Shown here one piece after another: positions 20,144 to 31,891 of a stretch of DNA of 64,000 nt; position 1 is the first letter of the stretch; the number at the start of each line of letters is the position of its first letter. Made by a program: the position numbers and the translations under genes. Below the pieces are notes generated by a model. The model searched no databases, was not told the DNA's origin, and saw only the letters and a list, made by a program, of their open reading frames with translations. Source of the stretch: Hyposmocoma kahamanoa (lineage: Eukaryota > Arthropoda > Insecta > Lepidoptera > Cosmopterigidae); contig NW_020653993.1 in assembly GCF_003589595.1 (NCBI RefSeq), forward strand, positions 6,347,353-6,411,352, given 5' to 3'.

Positions 20144-20957
20144 GACTAGCGAAAAAATAAGTCGCTATTTAGTCGGTTCTAGTCGCAAAAAGCTAGATTT
20201 AGTCGGTCCGACGTTCAAAAGTTATAAGAGTGTTTTACTGTCCACACTGGAATAAGCTTATTCCAGCGGCACTATTTCTCAATCTCGAGAACCACAGCTC
20301 CTAGCTTAGATCTGATTGCACCCAGAAAAGGTCGTGAATTAGTCGGTTCTAGTTAGTAGTAGAAATTTTAGAATTAGTCGCCCCTTTGTTTAAAAGATAC
20401 AACCGGTTTATTATTTTAAGGTTATACCTATGTTAGTCTCGGAGCTCACGTACAAATTTTGCATAATATACAGAATTTATTTATTTTTTTGAAATATATA
20501 CTATTTGAAGATTTTAATAATGTTTAGTTTTTAATACAATGAAGTTAGCAAAAAAATATACAGTTTTTTTTTCCTTAATGGCATTAGGATTTATAGATTG
20601 TCATGATATTTATATGATGGTCAAAACGGCGTAACGACTAAATCTAGTTTTTACGACTAGAACCGACTAAATCACGACTTGTATGTAATCAGATCTAAGC
20701 TAAGTGTTGTGGTTCTCGAGATTGAGAAATGGTGCCGCTGGATAAGCTTATTCCGGCGTGGACAGTCAAACATCCTTATAACTACAAACAAATACATGCG
20801 ATTTAAATCCGGAAAAATAGTTTCATTTCCTATGTGTAACAATCGCGAAAACCTAAGAACTCGACCCTTATAACTTTTGAACGGCGGGAGCTGACCGACT
20901 AAATCTAGTTTTTTGCGGCAGAACTGACTAAATAGCGAGTTTTTTTCTAGGCTAGTC
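20144..20957. mobile_element. Foldback element with long inverted repeats
   Basis: The left arm (GACTAGCGAAAAAATAAGTC...) and right arm are reverse complements over roughly 200 bp, sharing CTATTTAGTCGGTTCTAGTC, CAAAAGTTATAAG, AATAAGCTTATTCC and CTCAATCTCGAGAACCAC. The centre is AT-rich with no coding. The right arm is split by the 83-bp Penelope insertion. Confidence 0.75.
20783..20865 (-). mobile_element. 83-bp Penelope-tail insertion with 9-bp target duplication
   Basis: The insert contains GATTTAAATCCGG, ATAGTTTCATTTCC and CGCGAAAACCTAAGAACTC. It is flanked by direct CCTTATAAC copies (20774-20782 and 20866-20874). Confidence 0.75.
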
Positions 20958-21684
20958 ATATTGCCAAAACTCGACTATGGTCACACTGGAGTAAGATACA
21001 CTTTCTTTCTCATTAGGAATCTGCGCGCAAAGCGTCTTTTCCACGCTAGCGTGGAAAAAACTTGTCGATGCACTGTGGTGCTTTTTGTTGTAGTTCAACT
21101 GCTTTTCCATTTTCCTCGCTATGAAAAGTTGTGTGTTTCGCTTGACAGCAACTTGTTTTGCGTCTCGTGCCTTGAAATCTTCGCTTCGCTCTGGATTTTA
21201 TTTTTGAACCACGAGGGAAGCGAGCAATCTTAGAATCATTCGCTTGCTTAGGTTTCAATGCAAGCACTCGCGTCAAACAACAACTCTGCAGCGTTACATA
21301 ACAGATAACTATTACCTTTTTGTTAAAATCATAAGAATTGTCGTTAATAAAAACGAAATGATTAAATGACGAAATAATTAAAATGATTTTCATTTTCATG
21401 TTATTTTCGTAGGAAGATTGTTATAGAGTGACTCAGTGGCTACAAGGAGGCAGCAATTTTATATAAGTGTTGTACACTATTATTTACTATGTATAGCCAC
21501 CCCCCGGACACTCCGTACAACGGTCGAAAGTTATTTACCTACTGCTACTACACACAGCAAGGCGCTGTCTGCAAACGCGCAAATGTGTGCGTGAAGTGGC
21601 AGAGTTACCCAGTTACCCACCACTTTCTCGTACGTAGTCAGAGCGACAACATAGCGAAAATTCTGCGAATCTGTTATCTATAAT

Positions 21685-22375
21685 AAAATTCTATTATAGA
21701 ATCCTAACAATTACACATGTTCATTAGGTATTTACATCAATTATATTTTTCATTAATAATTCACTACTAGAATAATCCTGCAGCTTTATTTAAAAAAAAA
21801 CTTAAATGCACCTAACATTTTATATTTTGGACAGGTTCTAAATAAGGTAACCAAGGTATTTAAAATTGCGTGTCCAACTTTATCGTTACTTAGTTAATAA
21901 TTATATTCACTACATATTTATCGGCAATACAAATTGAAAATCCGAGAACCCTTGTCTACAATATTACATCTCATTACATTGATATAATAAAACTGTATTA
22001 TATGTAAGTATATTAGTGTGCACTGAGCAAATGAAGAAAACAATAACTGAATGAGTCTCAGACATAAGTTTTTTTATTTACCTCGTTTCATCTTTCGGAC
22101 AACGAAAGAAACTCCTCTCTTTATCCCGTTTAGATTTTGATGAACATCCGTACACAGCACAATTCACAACCAGTATAAATAGTAACGTACAATGATGTTA
22201 TATATTAACGTACAAATTTTGTAATGAATAAATGAAAACTATATTCAAATATCAAAACCGTCTTAGCGCGAAAACGGCTTGCCGACAGCCTTGTTGTCGG
22301 CTTGTCGACAGTCAATGTGACTGTCAATGTGCGGGGCGTGGTGCGGTATCTAAAGCTAAGGAGCTATGTGTCCAT
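21685..22375 (-). repeat. Inverted segment copy 1 carrying the THAP exon
   Basis: About 690 bp that reappear in opposite orientation at 46630-47763. It includes a GC-rich block (GCGGGGCGTGGTGCGG) that may be a promoter, the THAP exon, and intron-like AT-rich DNA. Confidence 0.6.
22082..22173 (-). pseudogene. THAP-domain first exon within a dispersed repeat
   Basis: The minus strand encodes VVNCAVYGCSSKSKRDKERS and then FFRCPKDETR before a GTAAAT donor. C-x4-C followed by a basic stretch and FF.CPKD is the start of a THAP zinc finger (C2CH). The expected start is CTG here, but ATG in the related copy at 46819. THAP domains occur in P-element-type transposases and in host proteins; the exon's place in a repeated segment favours a transposon or gene-capture origin. 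Confidence 0.55.
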
Positions 22376-22439
22376 ACTAGTTATTTTATTGTTCTCTGGT
22401 ATAGCACCTTCTGGAGCCATACTAGCATAATATAATAAG

Positions 22440-22640
22440 ACAAGTATGGTAACTCCATAAAAACGTAGCAGCGCGGTTTGTATGTGTGCACGCCTGCCGC
22501 GCGCTGTGTACAGAATCACACATTAGCATAATCTCACGGTGCACTCGCATTGCATAGCGCGTGTAGTTGCATACATCATTTGTTACAGTCATTTGCGGTC
22601 GAAGAGCGGAGTCCGCATTGCCGCCGCGCAGCGACCGCGT
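22440..22640. repeat. Dispersed GTGTGCACGCCTGCCGCGCG repeat
   Basis: Related sequence recurs at 36120-36250 and, in reverse, at 61830-61960, and its ACAAGTATGGTAACT edge recurs at 36880-36905. Probably a MITE. Confidence 0.5.
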
Positions 22641-23261
22641 GTGTCCCAACTATCATGATAAAATACGTTCTATTTATTTAACACTTACGTTTTAACTTAA
22701 ATGAGCGTCCTAGGTATGTGGGCGAGACTGTCTTGAATTTGGTCTACGCAAATACTACTACGGAAACGTCAAATATTTTTAAATTTTGAAAAATCTTATA
22801 AATTTATTGTAATTCATTTGCATTTCCTTTCTAGAACTTAAATTTTTTTTTTAGTTATGGTATTCGGCTCTGAGTACTTTGCCCTTTTAAGGCAAAGTAA
22901 CTTAACATTTTCATCACACATTGCTAGAAAGAAATTTAAAAAAAATTATAATTACATATGAAATTATGCAGACCTTGAAAAAAAAAACGTATATTTAGGT
23001 ATAATGAAAAGATTGTTTTAAGAAGTGAAAAATTAAAAGGCTTAATAAGTGAATTTGTTGACCCCGATAAATTCGAATTTAGAGTGCAAAACAGAGGCCC
23101 TACTCTCTCCTAACCTAACCTAAACACAATGCAATTTACTAACATGTATAAATAGATGTAAATGTATTGCGTCTAGGTTATAAATTTTTTAGACTCTTTT
23201 TTTTTGTTACGTTCTACTATTCATATACTTATAACAAACCATAGGAATACTTATTCTTCTT

Positions 23262-24407
23262 TCATTTCAGTACTTGTATTGTCTTATTTTTCAGTAGTAG
23301 TTTCATTGCCTTCTTTTTTTCAGTTGTTGTTTCTTCTTCTTTCTTTTCAGTGGTAGTTTCTTCTTTTTCTTTTTCAGTAGTAGATTCTTCTCCTATCTTT
23401 TCAGTTGTAGTTTCTTCTTTTTTCTTTTCAGTAGTTGTTTCTTCTTCTTTCTTTTCTGTGGTAGTTTCTTCTTTTTCCCGTTCAGTGGTAGTTTCTACTT
23501 TTTTCTGTTCAGTTGTAGTTTCTTCTNNNNNNNNNNTTCAGTTGTAGTTTCTTCTTTTTTCTTTTCAGTAGTTGTTTCTTCTTCTTCCTTTTTAGTGGTA
23601 GTCTCTTTTCTTCTGTTTTCCGTAGTAGTTTCCGTATCGCTGTCTGTCTCGCTGTCACTATATTCAGACTCAGAAGAACTTGAACTAGAATCGCTCTTAA
23701 CTTTGATATCGAAATAACGAAAACAGTTGGACCTACATTGTTTGTTTATAATATTGCGCATGCCTCTTTCACAATTGAGTAGCCGACAAGTATTTTTTAA
23801 ACTTTTCCTACAAGCTCTATTACAGGCTTTAGCTGATCTCATATCGCAAGCTTTGCGCCAGTTAGCTCTCAATGCCTCCTTTTGATCTTCATTAAGATTT
23901 AATCCATACATCACATTGTTAAGCACTGTATAATTTGTATGGTCACCGTCAGTAAAAACAAATTTATCGAAACTATTATTACCTTCAATATTCTGATGTA
24001 ACCCCTTTGCATAATCAGTTCCGTTAATATTCTTAACTACATGTATGTGGTTTGGTGTAGTGTGACGTTGTATAACTATGAGTATTCTATTGTCCTTCCA
24101 TATAATAACTTTCCAAACCAATGGTTTATTTATGTCATTCTTATATATATTTTTATGATTCCTTTTTTTGTTTCCCTCAACGCTCATTTCCTCGGCTATT
24201 TTGTCTTTTTCTGTACCTTTAAAGGTATGTGTGAAAATAGGCTCGGCAGTATTTTTATAAATATTTCTTTCTATATTCGTATACTGATTTTTGTATGTTG
24301 ATTCTTTTGAATTATTCTGTAGACATTAAATCATAATTTAAGTAATCCTTGGTTAAATACTAAACATTAGTAATTAAAGAACACCATAAAAATATAAATA
24401 TACTCAT
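23262..24407 (-). CDS. Secreted seven-Cys protein A with a TTTEKKKEE repeat tail
   Basis: Exon 1 (24407-24366) encodes a hydrophobic leader MSIFIFLWCSLITN. A 49-bp intron (GTTTAG...CTACAG, short for an insect, so the join is uncertain) leads in phase 0 to exon 2 from 24316. The mature protein has a Lys/Asn-rich N-terminal part, then the seven-Cys domain with spacing 7-3-7-4-11-3, preceded by the LNEDQKEALRANWRKACD block that closely matches locus B. A Ser/Asp/Glu stretch follows, then at least eleven 27-bp repeats encoding TTTEKKKEE variants. The 10-N assembly gap falls inside the repeats. The final repeat is out of frame by one base in a homopolymer, so the end may be 23284 or 23262. Function unknown; secretion is predicted from the leader only. 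Confidence 0.7.
23293..23620 (-). repeat. 27-bp coding minisatellite in gene A
   Basis: AGTNGTNGTTTCTTCT recurs every 27 bp (23322, 23349, 23376, 23403, 23430, 23457, 23484, 23511, then 23540, 23567 and 23594 after the gap). Each unit encodes TTTEKKKEE or a variant. Confidence 0.9.
23527..23536. other. Assembly gap (10 N)
   Basis: The flanks are two nearly identical repeat units. Only 8 bp, or 8 plus a multiple of 27, would keep the reading frame, so the N count is a placeholder. Confidence 0.9.
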
Positions 24408-25486
24408 AGTATTTGAGGGAACTAAATCTATATTTAATGCTCTTAGATCTTAGACGGATCATGGATTAAATAAAAGCGTGATTTATTTCTACAACAAAGG
24501 TATTTATTTAGTAACAACATAATATAGAAAGATAATTCTGTATATATGTACAAAATCAAACAGTTTAAAAAAATAATAGAAACAAGCAAAACAAACGGTA
24601 AAAAATGAAGAAGAATGATGAAGATGAAGACGAAGAAAAATGCTGTTCTGGAAATTTCTCTTCATCAAGGATATATCTAATAGTTAATCCATTTCGGCTC
24701 AAGAAACTAGTGAAATAAATCTTATGTAGTAATAATGTACATTTATGTAAACGTGCTTGCTTCATATGTGTGCGTGCGTATTTCAGAATAATTAACGCTG
24801 GCGAATGAATGGTCACAAAGCGTCATGGTACGAAAAATGAATGTAAGGTTAAAGTAATATTGTTTTAAGTGGTTGTGGTAGGTCCCCCAAGGAGCACACT
24901 TTAAACGCCTTAAAACTGTTATATCTATAAATAGTCTTAATATGGTATAGATTTAGATAATAGTTCTCTCTAAATGGTTTTAGAAAAAAGAAGTTGTTCT
25001 TATAGACTTATTTTACTCAAGTCCAAATTTTAAAACCTTCTCAATACCAAACAACTTAATTAAGTGTAATTTCTCTTAAGATTTACTCTTATAGTCTTTA
25101 TTTTAAGTTCATCTGTAGAACAACTGATTATTTTTAGTAAAATTGTTCTATACACATCCAGTAAAGCCTATTAATACTCTAAAAACTAGTGTTCTTAAGT
25201 TTATTCTAGATATATTTAATTTATAGACATTCTGTAGTGTTTGTACTTATTGACAAACACGTTATAGCGCGTCTTCAGTAGATTTTATTTAAAAACATAC
25301 TACAATTAGGGTTTTTACTCTATTGGACGTTGTAAGAGTTTATGCAAAATGGATAAAGTAAGGAATACTAAAAGATCTGGTGGAGGTGGTAAACCTTGGA
25401 TATTAAGTCACATCATTCGATACAATCAGCGTTGCCAATGCCAATTGTTCAAAATCCCCAAAAATCACTATAATAACAGTGTGTAC
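24408..25486. other. Upstream DNA of gene A
   Basis: No coding exon seen. A GAAGATGAAGAC-type purine run lies at 24600-24640. At 25349 a short ATGGATAAAG frame ends at the SINE; not supported as a gene. Confidence 0.35.
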
Positions 25487-25680
25487 GTACACACTCAACA
25501 TAGCCCCGCACTAGGAAAACCTTGTGTCACGGGTGCCATGGACACACACATAGACAACCACAAATTACACCCAAACTCACGAGAGAAATAATTGAAGGCC
25601 ATACAACTATTTCTCCCGGCCCGCGAATCGAACCTGGCACCTCTGCGTGGCAGTCCGGTATGGTAACCGTTCGGCCACAG
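25487..25680 (-). mobile_element. tRNA-derived SINE, family 1 (tandem member 1)
   Basis: Near-complete copy. Its head abuts a second, shorter copy at 25686-25798. Confidence 0.75.
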
Positions 25681-25685
25681 TTCGG

Positions 25686-25798
25686 CAGTTTAAACCACAA
25701 ATTACATCCAAACTCACGAGAGAAGCCATACAAATATTTCTCCCGACCCGGGAATTGAACTTGGGACCTCTGCATGGCAGTCCGGCCACGGAGGCAGT
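25686..25798 (-). mobile_element. tRNA-derived SINE, family 1 (tandem member 2)
   Basis: Carries the head and only the first part of the body, in the same orientation as the adjacent copy. Part of the A-box region (GGTAACCGTTC) is deleted. Confidence 0.7.
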
Positions 25799-26100
25799 AA
25801 AAATATTTTCAGTAAGTACTACTTTGTGTTATCATAGTTATCATTTAAAAGTGTTATTTTATGCACTAGTATATATAGTATTTAATTTATATTTAAATTA
25901 ATCGTAAATATAAATTACAAAAGCTATCAAAATAATCAAATAGCTAACTGTCTCTTTCCGACTCATAGCATGCGTAAAAGACTGAACGAGACCCAACACG
26001 TCAATTTCAATTGTTTCAAACACAAGCGTTTGAAATATTTAGAACAAAAATTTCATAGAGTCGCTTTGATACTAATGTTATTATTAAAATATTTTTTAAT

Positions 26101-26362
26101 ACATCGATACCTCCATTGAACACTAAGCCAACTTAATTTTTGGACCTGTTCTGTTTTTATTTGGTTGTTTTCTTTTTTTTTACAAAATTCGTTTTTTTTG
26201 TTCTTGTTTCTTTTTTTCACAGAATTCGGGGAGGGATAAGATTATATTTATATTAAACCGCCATATTTATTTACTAAGGCAAATAAACATGGCTGTTTAC
26301 AAAAATAACAGAAGACGACCAAAAAATAAAGATGGCGTAGTGTTCATTGGAGGTGTCGACAT
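26101..26362. mobile_element. MITE with ACCTCCAATGAACACT ends
   Basis: The arms CGATACCTCCATTGAACACT and the reverse complement of AGTGTTCATTGGAGGTGTCG continue for about 54 bp, including TTTTTGG and CTGTT. A partial relative lies at about 1350-1455. Confidence 0.6.
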
Positions 26363-27212
26363 GTTAGTAATACTTTCAAATATTGTTGTACTCTTTCTAC
26401 GGCTTGGGGTTACGAATCAGAAGACCGAAAATACATTTGCATGAATTTCCATAATCCCGAAAGTATTTTTTTAGTTTTTTTTAGAATATTACAAAACAAA
26501 CCTAAGCTAACTTAGTCTTTTCTTTGTAATAAGCATCCAAAACTCCCTAAAGCATAACGGTTTTGTTATGAATCGGTTTTCAGGATTATGAAAGTTTGGC
26601 TTTACGTTGTATTTGAATTTTATCGGTACATTTCTTATGGCATGGCATAATAAATGTATTTGTTTCAGTTTTCCTCGAGATATATTTACCTATACTTTGC
26701 TCACTATGGAGAAATATAATAGCTGAATCGCGACGAGAAGAACATTTTATCCCGAAAATATACAAATTTGTTTGCTTGGCTCATTTCAGACAATGGGATA
26801 TGTACATAACCAGCAAACGCTTACGAAAATTAAAAAAAAACAGCTTTGTCAACATTGCTAGTAAGAATTGGTTTTTGGTGCCTAGGCATTATTTTAAATT
26901 TTATTAAATTTATATTAAAGCTTTGGTATGTGATTACATCAATGAGTGAACTGTGCATAGAAAGGAGAGAATACAGGAATTTATCCAGTAAACAAAGCTT
27001 GAACTTAAGGAGAAAGTGACAAGTATTAACAGAGAACATCTTACATCGCCAAAATGCATTAAAAATCAAAAGTTGGATGAATGACAAAATATACCAACTT
27101 AACAAACAAAGAAGGTAATTGAAGCAGACTGACACTGCAAATAAATTTGGATTTTTTAAAAAGTTTAAGCAATTTGTAGCTTTCACATGCAAACAATGCA
27201 TAATAATACAAA

Positions 27213-27490
27213 TAGTACAACCTTGATAGCCTAACGGTTTGCACTGTGGGCACTGGATGAGAAGTTCCCGGGTTCGATACCGGTAGGATCAATTTAACAA
27301 ATTAACTTTTCTAAATGGTTCTGGTGTTGGTATTCTATTGTAAGACAATCACCTGGTCTGAAACTAGGGAACTCTCTGTATATATTCCCCATGAGTATCA
27401 AAACAACAGATTCCCAGAGCAGAACCAATTTACAAAAGTTCATTTCCCAAATTGGTTCTGCCGGGAATCGAACCTGGGAACAAGAACGAT
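27213..27490 (+). mobile_element. SINE-like element
   Basis: CTTGATAGCCTAACGGTTTG and CCGGGTTCGATACCGG are A- and B-box-like; later GGTTCTGCCGGGAATCGAAC is an inverted B-box. Confidence 0.45.
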
Positions 27491-27559
27491 GGAATTTATT
27501 TCGGGGTACAACTCAGAACACCCAGGCCAAAACAGCTTTCGAAAATTTCACATTTAGTT

Positions 27560-29824
27560 TTATAGTTGATTGAGCTGATTTTTTACGGTATTTAAAAAAA
27601 ATCTCGAATAACTCGAGAAATCGGGTACGAGAATTCTCGAAATTCAAGAAAAAAAATCAGACACCCCTAGCACGTAATGAATGGCATTGTATAAAATTCA
27701 ACATTTACATATAAAATTTATTTATAAATAATAAAGGCTACTCCATTATACCAGTGTTCAAGTACTTTTGACTAGAAGTTTACATAATGGTGCATTTTGG
27801 TAAGTTCCCAGTAGAAGCTGAATATGGTGTTTTTTTACACCTTTCAATTGTTGCAAGTAAAATTAGACAGTACTGCGATGACATTACAATTTAAATTCAA
27901 TGTTTTAGCTTTTTCATATTCCTTTACATGTCACTACGTTTAAATAGGTTGACTTGTGACTTTTTTTTGTGGTTTTTGTATTAGACCCGTCGTCCATTTA
28001 TTTGTAAGTCAATGGGAATTCCCTACAAATTGGCAACGCTGGATACAATAGTCGTAATTCGCGCTCGGACCGGTTATGGCCGGCATTTGTTTGTTGACAA
28101 ATAAATAAACATTGTGAAGTAATTCCGTGTTGTGAAATGATAAAAACAATTGAAATGAGCGCGTAAACTACTGTACTTCAATGTTGTGTATGTGTATTGT
28201 GCCGTTTATCAATAGAATACAGTGAAATTATTGTGTGAAATGTGGTTGGCGTGAAAAAATAACCTCAATGTTGTAATGAAAATTTTATTTTTTCCATCAT
28301 GAGTTAGGTACGTCATTAAAATATTCCTTATATTTAAATGATAGTAAATTTATCCACCTTTCTAGTCATATTATAACACATTCCATACAATTATGCAGAA
28401 TAACGTTTTTTTTGCGATAAATTGGATTTTTTCCAATTGTTTTTTTGACCTAGTGTTTTGAAAAGTTTTTTAATGCATAAAGCGCTCATTATTTGGTAAA
28501 AGCTTATAAGGGTTTTGTAATACTGTCAAAAGAAACAATCGCTTAGAAACATCGCGTTTTGTAGACAATTATAAAAATCTCATAGGAGGAATATTCTTCG
28601 ACAAGTTCAACTACACCAAAGCAAGTAAAAATAATCTTTTCGTATTCTAAAGTTTTTCTATAGATAAAGCTATAGACAAAATGCTCCCAACTGTGTTTTG
28701 AAAAAAGCTTTAAATTCTTATCGCCATTTTTATTTTCAAAGAATGACTATGAAGTAGCCGAGAAAAATTTCTTTTCTTTTTAAAAAGTAAATCTAAGTTG
28801 AAAAAGCCTAGAACTTCTTGGAAATGGTTTGTTTTGTGAGTTATTTTGTATATTTAAGCTTTCTATAAATATTTAAAACCGAAAATCGATAACTGTATTT
28901 TTATTAAGTTTATATTTTATACTTAAATATTTAAAATTTGGCGAGCGCATTACTTTTATGACAGGTTGTACATAACTTTTCACAATGTATTTAAAGTCGC
29001 ACGTCAATTTGCGCTTTCCAACCGATTAAACATTGCGCGAAAAAGTCAGAAATATTACATCTAATTTCGCCATGTTGCAATTTATATAGTTTATATTTTG
29101 TAAGCCATTAAACATGAAATCTATTAGTATTAAGAGAATTGCGTCCTTTGTAACGCTTTAGTATTTTGGTTTTAAAATAGCATTACTAAGAAAACTATCA
29201 TAGACTATAAATTATCTAAAAACTATCTACAAGACTAAATAAAAACTGTCTACATTCTACAAATGGTCTTGTAGCATTCTAGAAGGGTTACTTCAGAAAA
29301 AAGATAAGAATGACTCTTAACACTACCTACAGATAGTTTCTCAAAGCACTCTTGTGATCTACTAATAAAGTTGTGCCCACTTTTACTTTAAATTATCTAG
29401 AAACCTTCTTTGAGATATCTTGAGGGAATTTGAACTCTTAAAATATTCAATCGAATTAAATTCTATTAGATGTCTTACAGTATATATTTAGATACGGGTG
29501 TGCTGCTTGGGCCCCTGCAACAGCGATCTGTCACGAACTTGAAATAAAATCCAACGAATAGAGAGAGAGTTTTAGAATAGAGGTTAATATGTATGAAAAT
29601 GACTAAGAATATTATATAATTAAGAATCACATTCTTGTAATGGTAAGTTCATTTTACTTGTTTATCTACAACTATAGAAACTAGGTGCCGAAATTAGAGT
29701 GAAAGTGAAAATACACACGAGAATAGTATAAAACGTTATAACATGTAAGCTCTTTGCTAGAATTTATTTCTTATTCCACTGTCTTTTTTTAGAATGTCAT
29801 TGGAGTAAATTGTTGCTGAAATTT
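27560..29824. other. Unassigned DNA between genes B and A
   Basis: No convincing exon. The 28080-28320 stretch, less AT-rich and ending at GAGTTAG|GTACGT, could be a plus-strand leader exon, but no coding continuation was found. Confidence 0.3.
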
Positions 29825-30406
29825 AAGGTGGTTTTGCAACGGCGAGGCAAGGCGAGACGAGAATTGAAATTGGTACGACAAAATTTCAATTCTCTCCTAG
29901 CGCATCTTACGAGAAAATGATTTGAATTGACGAGGATAGGCTAGGCGAGAATTGAAATATTTTATTGATGTAATTTTGAACCGTATTGCTGCCCACATAT
30001 AATATTATATTCTATATCGGAAACGCGATTTCTCGCGCAATCTCGCGAGCAACCGCACGGTCTCGCGATGGCTATTAATATCAATCGCGAGATTGTGGGG
30101 TATGCACGATTTGACATTTAAAAAAGATGGTTTCATTGTTGATTCTTCTTCCGTTAACATATACATATAATAATAATAATTTACGAGACATGTTACTTTA
30201 GCCGCGTGTTCATCGCTAGATGAACTGAACAGCTCTGAATCTTCACAATCACAGTGCGAGTTCGCGCGAGATCGCAACGGCTCGCGCGAGCCCACGAGGG
30301 CTCGCACGAGCTATTAATGGAAATTTTTAGGTGAAAATAGGCCGACGAGATTTCTATTCTTGTCTCGCTTCGTCTCGTCATGCCTCGCCGGTGGAAAACT
30401 ACCGTT
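29825..30406. mobile_element. Foldback MITE, GGTGCTTTTCCACCGGCGAG family, long copy
   Basis: The left end AAGGTGGTTTTGCAACGGCG and the right end CGCCGGTGGAAAACTACCGT are inverted relatives. The interior carries TCGCGAGC/GCTCGCGC arms and GAGAATTGAAAT motifs shared with 3598-3864. Confidence 0.65.
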
Positions 30407-30946
30407 ACGCAGGTAACTTATTGAATACCGTTTTGATTTTTCGAAACCATTATTTTATCCTGATATTATTACATTTTAGACGTATGTTATTTTTTTTCAA
30501 TGTTTATTTAACATATTTTTCATGATAAGAATGAAATTTAATTCGGAATTTTAACACAGGTATTTTAAGTTTTCAAATCGTGCACAAAATTAGTTGGTAA
30601 TATAACCACAAAGTTGGTACGTCATCTTACCTTATAAGATTGTCAATATTATAGTACAACAATAATAAAGCTTTCACATAACTGTCTCTAAAAATGTGTG
30701 AACCTGTACCTTCTAGAAATCTAGCTATGAGTAATATTAACATTGAATATCACACAGTAGACCTACCTATCATAAAAACTACTATTCCTACGTTACCCTG
30801 TCAAAGGGAGTGTAAGTTGTATTATAGGACAGATCTCAAAATTTAAACAAATTTATCACTTTTTTAAAATAAATTGTATTAACCGGTTGTTATGTACTTA
30901 CCCGCACTAGTGTGATATATTTTCATTTACTTAATGAGACAAGAGA

Positions 30947-31891
30947 TCAATTACAATCAGATCCTGATTCTTTATCAGACTCACCTTTATCTTCAATAAA
31001 CATTGCCCTGCAACTTCTTTTACATTCTCTTTTCAATATTTTTTTGAAATCTTTCTCTTTATCTATGGTAGCAGCACTCTTTTTACACGCTTTTATGCAT
31101 TTTTTGGCAGATTGTTTATCACAAGCACCTCGCCAGCTTTTCCTAAGTGCATCTTTCTGTTTCGAATTTAGTTGAAATCCTTGCAAGGCACCTTCAAGTT
31201 GTGTATAGTCAACGTCGTCCTCATCAGTATCTTTTTTAACGTCATTTTGTTTTTTAATATCATCAACTAGATCTTGCCCAGTTTTATTGTCAAGAATTTG
31301 TAAAATTGAAGTATTCTTAACCTTAGTTGGTACTCCAATAACTTTAAATTGAAGTTTGGAATCAAATGCTGAATTGAGTAGTAATTTAGGTTTTAGATTA
31401 GGCACTAAAGCAGAGAAAGAATTCATGGGTTCGTTTTCGGGATTAACTTTAAGTTTTCTAATATTGCCTTTCTGTTTTAGAGATCCTGGTAAATTCATTC
31501 CAATGCCTTGAATTTTCAATTCGTCAACGTGCCTATCGATCGCTTTGGCTGTGAATTTTTTAACTCTTGATTCCATTTCTTCGTGCTCAAATGTACCTTG
31601 TTCTACGTTAGTTGGAATTCCATTGAGATATTTGACAGATGTGTTAATATTATCATCTAATTCTATTGACATGCCTTCGTATACAGAACTTGTTGGACTG
31701 ACGGGAACAGCCTGGAGATAATCATATTTTCATTCAAATAAGATAATAAAAGCTTTATTAAGTTGAGTATTATATTGGATGATATTTCTATATAAGCAGA
31801 ATATTAGCAAAGTGGAAAAAGAACTACTTACCAAAAAGATTCGAAAAAAAATTAAGTAAATTATTAAATAAGAAGTGAATACAAAATAATA
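30947..31891 (-). CDS. Secreted Cys-rich protein B (five of seven domain cysteines)
   Basis: Exon 2 (31711-30947) opens after ATTATCTCCAG and encodes 254 residues ending GSDCN. Exon 1 (about 31891-31832) ends at a strong TTTTTG|GTAAGT donor in phase 0 and encodes a very hydrophobic leader, YLIIYLIFFRIFL, joining to AVPVSPTSS, a typical signal-peptide-to-mature boundary. No in-frame ATG precedes it: the codon where Met would be expected is AAG (31894-31892). An upstream mini-exon ending in ATG at about 32124 (ATG|GTAAAC) could supply the start; this is speculative. The C-terminal domain shares the LNxxQKxALRxxWRxACDxxSAKxC block with A, but lacks the two central cysteines. The mature N-terminal region is Lys/Asn/Glu-rich with no known domain. 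Confidence 0.65.

Noticed and set aside
22922..23100. Possible further exon of gene A downstream of the repeat tail
   Set aside because: No acceptor or open frame; the stop codons at 23262 or 23284 end the protein.
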